Source: Deltaproteobacteria bacterium
GTDB lineage: Bacteria > Desulfobacterota > Syntrophia > Syntrophales > UBA5619
Assembly: GCA_026388345.1 (NCBI GenBank)
Contig: JAPLJY010000065.1
Location: 1 to 8,432, forward strand
Length of the DNA: 8,432 nucleotides
Reading direction: 5' to 3'
Shown here in pieces: positions 1 through 6,340 of this stretch (the first letter of the stretch is position 1; each line of letters starts with the position of its first letter). The notes under the pieces are model-generated. The model saw only the letters and a list, made by a program, of their open reading frames with translations, was not told the DNA's origin and did not search any database. The position numbers and the translations under genes are program-made.

Positions 1-239
1 ACGGCCTGCCGGCCGCCGACTTCTCACGAATCGCAGCTCTCATCCGAGCGGTCGGCCTCCCCGGCCGGCTCCCCGCGGGAATGGATCCGGAAGAGATCAG
101 ATTGCGTCTCGCGTTGGACAAGAAGAAAGAGGGAGGGACAACCCACTATGTCCTGCTCAAAAAAATAGGGATGCCCTTCCTGAACGGGGGAGTCCCGGAG
201 GGAATCCTGCGGGAGACCCTGGAGGAAATGAAACCATGA
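1..239 (+). CDS. aroB: 3-dehydroquinate synthase, C-terminal end (partial)
   Basis: This is the last 78 codons of a gene that begins upstream of the window; the first complete codon is at 3 and the stop is TGA 237-239. The translated tail contains LALDKKKEGG and THYVLLKKIGMP, which match the end of 3-dehydroquinate synthase, where a conserved D-K-K is followed by a short strand and an 'IG' turn. The enzyme converts DAHP to 3-dehydroquinate in the cytoplasm, the second step of the shikimate pathway, using NAD and a divalent metal. The metal- and NAD-binding parts lie outside the window. The stop overlaps the pheA start (ATGA, 236-239), so the two genes are very probably co-transcribed and translationally coupled. 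Identification rests on the C-terminal motif plus context. Confidence 0.85.
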   Translation, partial: GLPAADFSRIAALIRAVGLPGRLPAGMDPEEIRLRLALDKKKEGGTTHYVLLKKIGMPFLNGGVPEGILRETLEEMKP

Positions 240-1375
240 ACGAGGAAATGCTGCAGGAACTGCGGGAAAAGATCGATCGGCTCGATGCCGGAATCATTCG
301 ACTCCTCAACGAGCGGGCGGGCGTCTCCGTAGAGATCGGCCGGATCAAGCGCGAAGCGGGGTGGGAGGTCTGCGATCCCTCCCGGGAGGAGAGAATCTAC
401 CGGAATCTGGCGGAAAACCACGGTGGCATCCTGCCCGGAAGCGCCCTCCAGGATATCTTCCGGGAGATCATCTCCGCCTCCTGTGCTCTCCAGGCGCCGA
501 TGACCGTCTCCTTTCTTGGACCGGAGGCCTCCTTCAGCCACCAGGCCGCCCTGGCCCATGTCGGCAAAGGCATCTTCATTGCTCCGCAGATGTCCATCCC
601 CGAGGTCTTTTCAGCGGCCGAGAAAGGGGAATGCCTCTGGGGGGTCGTTCCGGTCGAGAACTCCGCCGAAGGGTCGGTGAAAGCAACACTGGACCGGCTG
701 ATCTCGACCCCGCTTGCGATCCGGGGGGAGCTCTTCCTTCGCATCCGGCACTGTCTCCTCTCCGCCGGCAACGACCTTGCGGCGATCCGGAAGGTCTACT
801 CCCATCCGCAGGCCCTCGCGCAATGCCGGGAATGGCTGCGGACGCATCTTCCCGGCATCCCCCTGGTCGAGGTGGAAAGCACGGCGGGCGCCGCCCGGCG
901 CGTGCGGGAAGAGGCGACAGTGGCCGCCGTCGGCAGCCGTCTCGCCGCCGGAACTTACGGGCTGAATCTCCTGGCAGAGGGGATCGAGGACAACCCCTTG
1001 AACACAACCCGTTTCCTTGTCATCGGACCGAAGCCGGAGAGGAACGGCGGGGGCATGACCGGGCAGGACAAGACCTCCATCCTGTTCGGAACGCCCCACG
1101 TCCCCGGCGCCCTCCAGCGGGCACTCGCCCCCTTCGCCGCGGCGGGGATCAACCTGACCCGGATCGAATCCTGCCCGATGCGGGACAAGATGTGGGAATA
1201 CCTCTTCTTTGTTGATTTTGTCGGGCACATCGACGAACCAAAGACCGGGGAATGTTTGCAGGAAATGGAAAAGCAAACGGCGACGCTCAAGATCCTGGGG
1301 TCCTACCCGCGGGGGATGGAACCGCCGGAAAACCTGCAAGGAAAAGATCGGAATGGAAAGGATGGTACACGATGA
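236..1375 (+). CDS. pheA: Bifunctional chorismate mutase / prephenate dehydratase (P-protein)
   Basis: The 379-aa protein converts chorismate to prephenate and then to phenylpyruvate, the committed route to phenylalanine. Three domains are visible. Residues 1-85 are an AroQ chorismate mutase with the expected R10, R27, K38 and E51 (E. coli R11, R28, K39, E52). Residues 91-265 are the prephenate dehydratase, with FLGPEASFSHQAA, VVPVENSAEGSV, HCLL, YSHPQALAQC and the catalytic TRF at 258-260. Residues 279-358 are an ACT domain for Phe feedback, with PGAL at 290-293 and KILGSYPR near the end. The usual ESRP effector motif reads ESCP (311-314). The ATG at 236 overlaps the aroB stop, and the chorismate mutase domain starts right after it, which supports this start. 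Length matches the family. The final 20 residues are hydrophilic and dispensable-looking, and the stop overlaps the aroA ATG. Confidence 0.97.
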   Translation: MNEEMLQELREKIDRLDAGIIRLLNERAGVSVEIGRIKREAGWEVCDPSREERIYRNLAENHGGILPGSALQDIFREIISASCALQAPMTVSFLGPEASFSHQAALAHVGKGIFIAPQMSIPEVFSAAEKGECLWGVVPVENSAEGSVKATLDRLISTPLAIRGELFLRIRHCLLSAGNDLAAIRKVYSHPQALAQCREWLRTHLPGIPLVEVESTAGAARRVREEATVAAVGSRLAAGTYGLNLLAEGIEDNPLNTTRFLVIGPKPERNGGGMTGQDKTSILFGTPHVPGALQRALAPFAAAGINLTRIESCPMRDKMWEYLFFVDFVGHIDEPKTGECLQEMEKQTATLKILGSYPRGMEPPENLQGKDRNGKDGTR

Positions 1376-2901
1376 TCGCGATTGAACCGCTCGGAACCCT
1401 GGACGCCGTGGTCCGGGTTCCCGGCTCGAAGAGTTACACGCAGCGGGCGATGGTGATCGCCGCGCTGGCGGAAGGAGAATCGGTCCTGCGGGATCCCCTG
1501 TTCTCCGAAGACACCCTGCTCCTGGCGGAGGCGCTTCGTCTCCTCGGCGCGGAGATGCGGACGGAAGGCGCAGAGATGACCATCCGGGGGACCGGCGGAA
1601 GGATCGCCGCGCCACAGCGAATCGATCTGGGAAACAACGGTACGGCGATGCGCCTGCTTTCGGGGATAGCCTCCCTCGGCGAGGGGCCGATCGTGCTGAC
1701 GGGGGGGCAGCGCCTGTGCGAAAGACCGATGAAACCTCTTCTGGAGGCCCTGGCAAGCCAGGGGGTCGGGATTGAGACGGACCAGAACCGCGGATACCCC
1801 CCGGTGACGATCCGGGGCGGCCGCCTTGCGGGTGGGAAGATCGTCCTTAAGGACATCGGGAGCAGCCAGTACGTCTCCTCGCTGCTGATCGCCGCCCCGT
1901 TCGCCGCCGCAAATACCGCCATCGTGCTGGAGGGCCGTATCCCGTCCCTGCCCTACATCGCACTCACCGCGGAGACGATGGGGGCGTTCGGCGCGGCGGT
2001 CGCCCATGACGGCGAGGGCCGCTACCTCGTCCGCAATGCCCTGCGCTACCGGGGACGGGAATACCGGATCGAAGGGGACGTCACCAGCGCCTCCTACTTC
2101 TTCCTTGCGGCCTCCCTGCTCAAGGGGCGCATCCGGGTGGATAACATCGAACCGGTGACCCGCCAGGGGGACATCGGATTTCTCAAGATCCTGGAGGGAC
2201 TCGGCTGCACGGTGATCCGGGGGGATGGCTGCGTGGAGGTCCGCGGAGGGGAACTGCCCGCGGGTGACATGTCCTTCGACCTCGGGGAGATGCCGGACAT
2301 CGTGCCGACGCTTGCGGTCCTCTGCGCGCTGCGTCCCGGGCGGAGCCTCATCCGGAACGTCGCCCACCTCCGCCTGAAGGAGTGCGACCGCCTGGAGGCG
2401 CTGGTGAACGAACTGGGAAGGACCGGGATCGCGGCCGAAGTGATCGGGGAGGATCTGGCGATCACGGGGGGAACCCCCCATGGCGCCCGGATCGAGACCT
2501 ACGACGACCACCGGATCGCCATGAGCTTCGCGATCCTGGGGCTGGCCGTGCCGGGGATGGAGATCGAAGGGGAGGGCTGCGTCGGGAAATCCTTCCCGGG
2601 CTTCTGGACGGCGATGGAAGGCCTCCGGGGAAGGGCGGTTCCCTCTGTACAGCCGAAAGAGGCGACGCGCATGACAACCAAGTCTTTTGTGCAATTTGGA
2701 AAACGGATCCCGGAAGCGCGCATTGGAGATTTTTCGGGCCCCCCTGCCCCCACAGCGCAGCGCCCGCAAAGACGACTGTTTGAGCGCAAAGCGCGAGTTT
2801 CGTCTTTGCAGCGAAGCGAGGAGGCGCAGGGTCGAAAAAGGTCCAGCGCGCGGAGGGATCACGATTTTCAGAAGCAAAAAGAAAGGGCGGTGACGCAATG
2901 A
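1372..2901 (+). CDS. aroA: 3-phosphoshikimate 1-carboxyvinyltransferase (EPSP synthase) with repeat-derived C-terminal tail
   Basis: EPSP synthase transfers enolpyruvyl from PEP to shikimate-3-phosphate. I start it at ATG 1372, which overlaps the pheA stop (ATGA) and has AAAGGA 9 nt upstream. An in-frame ATG at 1252 would only add residues overlapping pheA. Motifs (509-aa numbering): GSKSYTQRA with K20, S21 and R25; LGNNGTAMRLL at 86-96; SSQYVSS near 164; catalytic D309 in MPDIVP; LKECDRL with K336 and E337; YDDHRIAM with R381; GKSFP with K406. Family members usually have about 430 residues and the fold is complete near residue 420. The remaining ~85 residues, rich in Arg, Lys and Ser, are encoded largely by the palindrome at 2684-2881 and look like readthrough of an inserted element, not an added domain. 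At the position of E. coli P101 there is L95, common in non-enteric enzymes. The stop overlaps aroK. Confidence 0.96.
   Translation: MIAIEPLGTLDAVVRVPGSKSYTQRAMVIAALAEGESVLRDPLFSEDTLLLAEALRLLGAEMRTEGAEMTIRGTGGRIAAPQRIDLGNNGTAMRLLSGIASLGEGPIVLTGGQRLCERPMKPLLEALASQGVGIETDQNRGYPPVTIRGGRLAGGKIVLKDIGSSQYVSSLLIAAPFAAANTAIVLEGRIPSLPYIALTAETMGAFGAAVAHDGEGRYLVRNALRYRGREYRIEGDVTSASYFFLAASLLKGRIRVDNIEPVTRQGDIGFLKILEGLGCTVIRGDGCVEVRGGELPAGDMSFDLGEMPDIVPTLAVLCALRPGRSLIRNVAHLRLKECDRLEALVNELGRTGIAAEVIGEDLAITGGTPHGARIETYDDHRIAMSFAILGLAVPGMEIEGEGCVGKSFPGFWTAMEGLRGRAVPSVQPKEATRMTTKSFVQFGKRIPEARIGDFSGPPAPTAQRPQRRLFERKARVSSLQRSEEAQGRKRSSARRDHDFQKQKERAVTQ
2684..2881. repeat. Large imperfect palindrome (~200 bp) inserted at the 3' end of aroA
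   Basis: The left arm (2684-2775) and right arm (2800-2881) are imperfect reverse complements over nearly their whole length. Blocks match in order: CTTTTnGC, TGAAAAnC-type, GATCCC, GCGCGC, TGGA, TTTTTCG, CCCnnTGC and finally a perfect 10-bp GCAAAGACGA / TCGTCTTTGC (2766-2775 with 2800-2809). The 24-nt loop contains a small GCGC-AAA-GCGC hairpin (2784-2794). The element is read in the aroA frame with no stop, and the aroA/aroK ATGA overlap lies just beyond it. It encodes no transposase. The arrangement fits a non-autonomous interspersed palindromic element (MITE- or large REP-like) and could form a strong hairpin in the operon mRNA. Its family is not known to me. Confidence 0.8.
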
Positions 2902-3455
2902 ACATCATTCTTACAGGATACCGATGCACGGGGAAGACCTCGACGGGCCGGCGGCTGTCGGCGCGGCTGGGACGCCCCCTTTTCGACACGGATGAGCTGA
3001 TCCTGCACCGGACGGGGAAGACGGTGGAAGAGATCGTCGCCGCCGGGGGATGGCCGGCCTTCCGGGATGCGGAAAGGGCCGTGATCCGGAACCTCTCCCT
3101 CTTAGACGGCGGCGTCATCGCAACCGGCGGCGGCGCCCTCCTGGACCCCCGCAATGTGGGATATCTTCGGGAAAACGGCCTATTCATCTGGCTTGTCGCC
3201 GACGCGGCGACGATCGCAGGAAGGCTGGAGAAGGATCAGGCCGGCGGCAACAAACGCCCCTCCCTGTCAGGGAAACCCGTCGTGGAGGAGGTGCAGGAGA
3301 TCCTGGCGCAGCGGGAACCGATCTACCGGGGCATCGCCGACCTGGCCGTCAACACCGCCTCCCGCGGCGTGGAGGAGGTCGCAACCGTGATCTGCCGTCG
3401 TTTGCCGGCGCAGGCGCCAAGGGCGGAACGGATCGCCCGCCGGAAGGAGGGATAA
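2898..3455 (+). CDS. aroK: Shikimate kinase
   Basis: This 185-aa cytoplasmic enzyme phosphorylates shikimate with ATP, supplying the AroA substrate. It has the P-loop GYRCTGKTS (G7 to S15, K13 and T14), the DTD shikimate/Mg motif (D30, D32), WPAFRDAE with the shikimate-binding R56, the GGGA turn at 77-80, a lid region with KRPSLSG (R120), and QREPIYR (R139) as adenine/phosphate contacts. The last 18 residues or so are a basic extension beyond the typical ~170-residue length. The ATG at 2898 overlaps the aroA stop (ATGA), so translation is probably coupled to aroA even though the palindromic element lies immediately upstream. A purine-rich AAAGGGCGG stretch lies just before it. AroL is the alternative paralogue name; sequence alone does not separate them. 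Confidence 0.96.
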   Translation: MNIILTGYRCTGKTSTGRRLSARLGRPLFDTDELILHRTGKTVEEIVAAGGWPAFRDAERAVIRNLSLLDGGVIATGGGALLDPRNVGYLRENGLFIWLVADAATIAGRLEKDQAGGNKRPSLSGKPVVEEVQEILAQREPIYRGIADLAVNTASRGVEEVATVICRRLPAQAPRAERIARRKEG

Positions 3456-3456
3456 G

Positions 3457-4518
3457 ATGTCCGGAAATGCCATCGGCGTCCTGTTTCGGGTCGCCACGTG
3501 GGGGGAATCCCACGGCCCTGCCGTCGGGGCCCTCATCGACGGCTGTCCGCCCCGGATCGCCCTTTCCGAGGCCGATATCCAGCAGGAGCTCGACCGGCGC
3601 AGGCCGGGGAAGCTCCCGTCGGCCAGCCCCCGCCGGGAGAGGGACCGGGTCGAGATCCTCTCCGGCGTCTTTGAGGGAAAAACGACGGGAACGCCCATCT
3701 CGCTTCTCATCCGCAACCGGGATGCGGACGGCGCCGCATACGACGGCCTCCGCGACCTCTTCCGGCCCGGCCACGGGGATTTCACCTACCAGGCGAAATA
3801 CGGAATCCGGGACCACCGGGGCGGCGGCCGCGCCTCGGGACGCGAGACGGCAGGACGGGTAGCCGCGGGCGCCGTCGCCCGGAAGGTCATCGGGCAGGCG
3901 GGGATCACCGTTTCGGCCCGGACCCTGGAACTGGGCGGAATCGCCGCCCGGGACCTCTCCCTGGCCGCGGCGGCAACAAGCCCGCTTTGCTGCCCCGACC
4001 CGGAAGCGGAAGCCCAAATGCTCCAGCGGCTTCAGGAGGCCGGGGCTGAGGGAGACACGCTCGGCGGGATCGTCGAGATCGTCGTCCGCGGCTGCCCGCC
4101 GGGCCTCGGCGAGCCCGTCATCGACAAAATGGACGCCGACCTGGCGGGGGCGCTCATGGGGATCGGAACCGTCAAAGGGGTGGAGATCGGCGCAGGCTTC
4201 CAAGCGGCGCGAATGACCGGTTCCACCGCCAATGACCCCATCGGCCCGGAGGGTTTCCGGACGAACCACGCCGGGGGGATCCTGGCGGGAATTACAAACG
4301 GGAGCGCGATCGTTATCCGGGTGGCGTGCAAACCCATCCCCTCAATCACCCGGCCGCAGGAGACGATCGATGTCCACAGGAATCCCGCCGTCGTCACGAT
4401 CGGAGGCCGTCACGACGTGTCGGTCATCCCGCGGATCATCCCGGTCTGCGAGGCGATGGTCTGCATGGTCCTGGTGGACCACCTCCTCCGGCAGAGGGCG
4501 ATCGCACCATGGAGGTGA
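3457..4518 (+). CDS. aroC: Chorismate synthase
   Basis: The 353-aa protein carries out the anti-1,4 elimination of phosphate from EPSP to give chorismate, using reduced FMN. It is a full-length, canonical member. The N-terminal signature ATWGESHGPAVG contains the catalytic H19, RPGHGDFTYQAKYG contains H106, and RDHRGGGRASGRETAGRVAAGA follows at 118-139. The FMN-binding C-terminal part includes GFRTNHAGGILAGI and GGRHDVSVIPR (R318, H319, D320). The ATG is preceded by AAGGAGG (3444-3450) at 6-nt spacing and lies 1 nt after the aroK stop. No NADPH-dependent flavin reductase domain is fused to it, so it is probably monofunctional and needs reduced FMN from elsewhere. Its last two codons and stop hold the ribosome binding site of tyrA. 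Confidence 0.97.
   Translation: MSGNAIGVLFRVATWGESHGPAVGALIDGCPPRIALSEADIQQELDRRRPGKLPSASPRRERDRVEILSGVFEGKTTGTPISLLIRNRDADGAAYDGLRDLFRPGHGDFTYQAKYGIRDHRGGGRASGRETAGRVAAGAVARKVIGQAGITVSARTLELGGIAARDLSLAAAATSPLCCPDPEAEAQMLQRLQEAGAEGDTLGGIVEIVVRGCPPGLGEPVIDKMDADLAGALMGIGTVKGVEIGAGFQAARMTGSTANDPIGPEGFRTNHAGGILAGITNGSAIVIRVACKPIPSITRPQETIDVHRNPAVVTIGGRHDVSVIPRIIPVCEAMVCMVLVDHLLRQRAIAPWR
4511..4518 (+). promoter_or_regulatory. Shine-Dalgarno of tyrA, overlapping the aroC stop
   Basis: GGAGGTGA is a full 8-nt complement of the usual 16S 3' end and includes the aroC TGA (4516-4518). It sits 9 nt before GTG 4528, which fixes that GTG as the tyrA start although no ATG is available there. Ribosomes finishing aroC would be placed directly on this site. 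Confidence 0.85.
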
Positions 4519-4527
4519 ATTTTTAAA

Positions 4528-5286
4528 GTGAAAGATTTCGCTATCGGCATCATCGGAGGGACGGGGGGGATCGGAAAATGGTTCGCCGACTTCTTCGCCG
4601 GGCAGGGCCACACGGTCCGCGTGTCGGGAAAGTCGGAGGGGATGTCCCTTCCGGAGCTCGCGGCGGCCTGCCGGATCGTTATCGTGGCCGTTCCCATGGC
4701 GTCTACGATCGACGTCATCCGCGAGGTGGGACCGCTTCTTCCGAAAGAGGCCCTCCTGATGGATCTGACATCGCTGAAGGAAAAGCCGGTCCGGGAGATG
4801 CTCGCCGCATCCCGGGCGGAGGTAATCGGCTGCCATCCCCTCTTCGGACCGGATGTCCCGTCGATGAACGGCCAGAACATCGTCCTGTGCCCCGCGCGGG
4901 GAGGCCGCTGGCTCGGCTTTCTGCAGGGGATCTTCGCGAAAACCGGTGCCCGGATCACGGTGACCGCGCCTGCGGAGCACGACCGGATGATGGCCCTGAT
5001 CCAGGGGCTCACCCATCTGGAGACGCTCCTGACGGGGCTCACCCTGAGGGATTCCGGCGTGGAACCCTCGGAACTCGAGGCCTTCTCCACCCCAGTCTTC
5101 CGGACGAAGCAGGCAATCGCCGGAAAGGTCTTCGGCCCGCGATCCGGCCTCTATGCGGCTCTCCTCGCGGAAAACTCGAACATGCCGGCGCTCCTGGAAA
5201 TCTTCGAAAGGAACTTCCTCATTGTGAAAGACATGATCCTGCGAGGGAACACGACAGGCCTTGAGGCCCTGCTGAAGAAGCCGTGA
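4528..5286 (+). CDS. tyrA: Prephenate dehydrogenase (TyrA family)
   Basis: The 252-aa cytoplasmic enzyme oxidatively decarboxylates prephenate to 4-hydroxyphenylpyruvate, the tyrosine precursor. The N-terminal Rossmann fold has IGIIGGTGGIG (residues 6-16). MDLTSLKEKP at 78-87 and GCHPLFGPD at 101-109 carry the TyrA signature, with H103 as the likely catalytic histidine. The helical C-terminal half contains AEHDRMMALIQGLTHLE (149-165). There is no chorismate mutase or ACT domain, so feedback control is not obvious; the mutase step is supplied by PheA. After the second beta strand the sequence reads VRVSGKS with no acidic residue, which leaves NADP preference possible. The start is GTG, chosen for the strong GGAGGTGA 9 nt upstream and because the Rossmann motif begins at once. 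Arogenate dehydrogenase activity is an alternative that sequence does not exclude. Confidence 0.92.
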   Translation: MKDFAIGIIGGTGGIGKWFADFFAGQGHTVRVSGKSEGMSLPELAAACRIVIVAVPMASTIDVIREVGPLLPKEALLMDLTSLKEKPVREMLAASRAEVIGCHPLFGPDVPSMNGQNIVLCPARGGRWLGFLQGIFAKTGARITVTAPAEHDRMMALIQGLTHLETLLTGLTLRDSGVEPSELEAFSTPVFRTKQAIAGKVFGPRSGLYAALLAENSNMPALLEIFERNFLIVKDMILRGNTTGLEALLKKP

Positions 5287-5312
5287 CGGCCAAGCGGGCG
5301 AAGCACCGGATT

Positions 5313-5344
5313 CTTGACGGCCTCCCCCAAGGCGGCCGTTCAAG
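5313..5344 (+). terminator. GC-rich hairpin after tyrA, possible end of the aro operon
   Basis: CTTGACGGCC (5313-5322) pairs with GGCCGTTCAAG (5334-5344), ten base pairs with one bulged T and an 11-nt loop. There is no T tract after it (CTGCATCAG follows), so it is not a classical intrinsic terminator. It may be a pause or mRNA 3'-end stabiliser, or a fragment of the interspersed repeats found elsewhere in the window. It lies 27 nt after the tyrA stop. Confidence 0.4.
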
Positions 5345-5397
5345 CTGCATCAGTCATGGACGCCCGGATTGCGAAAAAACCCCGACCTAAATACTCA

Positions 5398-5426
5398 TTG
5401 ACATACGCGCGCCGCCTTCGTATCCT
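5398..5426 (+). promoter_or_regulatory. Sigma70-type promoter for the dipeptidase-transpeptidase pair
   Basis: A perfect -35 TTGACA (5398-5403) is separated by exactly 17 nt from TATCCT (5421-5426), a 4/6 match to the -10 consensus. Transcription would start near 5433, about 70 nt before the dipeptidase GTG. This suggests that the two cell-wall genes have their own promoter rather than relying on the aro operon. Confidence 0.55.
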
Positions 5427-5433
5427 CCCCGAG

Positions 5434-5477
5434 CAGGCCGTTGAAAAAAGCCCATCTGCGGCGTTTTCCTGCAACGC
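5434..5477. repeat. Probable fragment of an interspersed intergenic repeat
   Basis: CAGGCCGTTGAAAAAAG (5434-5450) followed by CCATCTGCGGCGTT resembles, from memory, the ends of palindromic intergenic repeats common in Geobacter-like genomes (…TTTTTCAACGGCCTG on the other strand). A small hairpin GCGTT-ttcctgc-AACGC (5461-5477) closes it. The opposite half of the palindrome is not present, so this would be a remnant. It forms most of the 5' untranslated leader of the dipeptidase gene. The resemblance is recalled, not searched. Confidence 0.35.
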
Positions 5478-5501
5478 AAAAAAATCACGGAGTGTGGTTT
5501 C

Positions 5502-6266
5502 GTGAGAACAAGATTCGGAATGGCCGGAATCCTGACGTTGGCATTCATCTCCCTGTGCGCGAACTCCGGATGGACCGAGAACAAAATACCGGATAATTTT
5601 GTGGACCTGCAGACGGCGATCCCTTCCGTTACCCTGGACATCCGCTACTACGGCGACCATAATTTCGTGGGAACCAGGGTGCACGGATATCAGGCCCCCA
5701 AATGCCTCGTAACCGCGCCCACCGCCGAGGCCCTGGCGAAGGTTCAGTCTGAGTTGCAGGAAATTTCACTCTCACTCAAGATCTACGATTGTTATCGTCC
5801 CCAACAGGCCGTGGATCATTTTGTGCGGTGGGCCAAGGATATCAAGGATACGAAGACCAAAGCCGAATTCTATCCTACCGTGGACAAGCGCAACCTTTTT
5901 CGCGACGGTTATATTGCAGAGAAATCGGGCCACTCCAGGGGCAGCACGATTGACCTGACCATCGTTCCCGTTCCCGTGCCGGCGCAGGAGAAGTACAGCC
6001 CGGGACAACCTCTCCACGCCTGTTATTTGCCTGCCGGAAAGCGGTTCAGGGACAACAGCATCGATATGGGGACGGGGTTTGATTGCTTTCATGGGCTTGC
6101 GCATCCCGGAAACTTGAAAGTGGGGCGGCAACAACGCAACAACCGGCTCCTGCTCAAGATGCTGATGAACAAGCACGGTTTCAAGAATTACGACAAAGAA
6201 TGGTGGCACTTTACATTGCGGAACGAGCCCTATCCCGACACCTATTTCGATTTTCCAGTGAAATGA
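5502..6266 (+). CDS. Secreted D-alanyl-D-alanine dipeptidase (peptidase M15D, VanX/DdpX-like)
   Basis: The 254-aa protein is a zinc dipeptidase expected to split D-Ala-D-Ala. Key residues match VanX in identity and spacing: SGHSRGSTIDLT gives zinc ligands H144 and D151, EWWHF gives the base E233 and ligand H236, and CYRP gives R99 (VanX R71, H116, D123, E181, H184; 45-, 7- and 3-residue spacings preserved). VDLQTAIPSVTLDIRYYG and NFVG at 54-57 are also typical. Residues 1-25 look like a signal peptide (MRTR followed by a hydrophobic stretch), so it probably works in the periplasm, unlike cytoplasmic VanX; a role in cell-wall turnover or D-Ala recycling is more likely than glycopeptide resistance. 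The start is GTG with GGAG 9 nt upstream; an ATG six codons later is an alternative. Its base composition is visibly less GC-rich than the aro genes (5761-5820: 26 of 60 G+C; 3841-3900 in aroC: 47 of 60). Confidence 0.88.
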   Translation: MRTRFGMAGILTLAFISLCANSGWTENKIPDNFVDLQTAIPSVTLDIRYYGDHNFVGTRVHGYQAPKCLVTAPTAEALAKVQSELQEISLSLKIYDCYRPQQAVDHFVRWAKDIKDTKTKAEFYPTVDKRNLFRDGYIAEKSGHSRGSTIDLTIVPVPVPAQEKYSPGQPLHACYLPAGKRFRDNSIDMGTGFDCFHGLAHPGNLKVGRQQRNNRLLLKMLMNKHGFKNYDKEWWHFTLRNEPYPDTYFDFPVK

Positions 6267-6340
6267 CCGGGGTGTTTGAAAGGAGAGGATGCCGGATCAG
6301 GGCCTGTCCCTTACGTCCACGGTCCGGCAAAACAGATCCT

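Noticed and set aside
1252..1371. Upstream in-frame ATG for aroA
   Set aside because: The added 40 residues overlap pheA and resemble nothing; ATG 1372 has the ATGA overlap, a Shine-Dalgarno and immediate EPSP synthase homology.
1303..2898. Long minus-strand open frame (531 codons) opposite aroA
   Set aside because: Its translation is Arg/Pro/His-rich with no recognisable domain, and it is antisense to a fully supported EPSP synthase; typical shadow of GC-rich coding sequence.
3349..4269. Minus-strand open frame (306 codons) opposite aroC
   Set aside because: Shadow of aroC, composition-driven, no family features.
5314..5505. 63-codon plus-strand ORF between tyrA and the dipeptidase
   Set aside because: It covers the hairpin, promoter and repeat remnant, has no convincing ribosome binding site and no recognisable motif.
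5502..6266. Vancomycin resistance vanX
   Set aside because: Active-site residues match VanX, but a signal peptide is present and no vanH, vanA, vanR or vanS neighbours are seen; a cell-wall turnover dipeptidase is the safer call.
6083..6340. N-terminal extension of the transpeptidase frame into the dipeptidase gene
   Set aside because: It would overlap the conserved dipeptidase C-terminus and place a non-signal sequence before a clear signal peptide.
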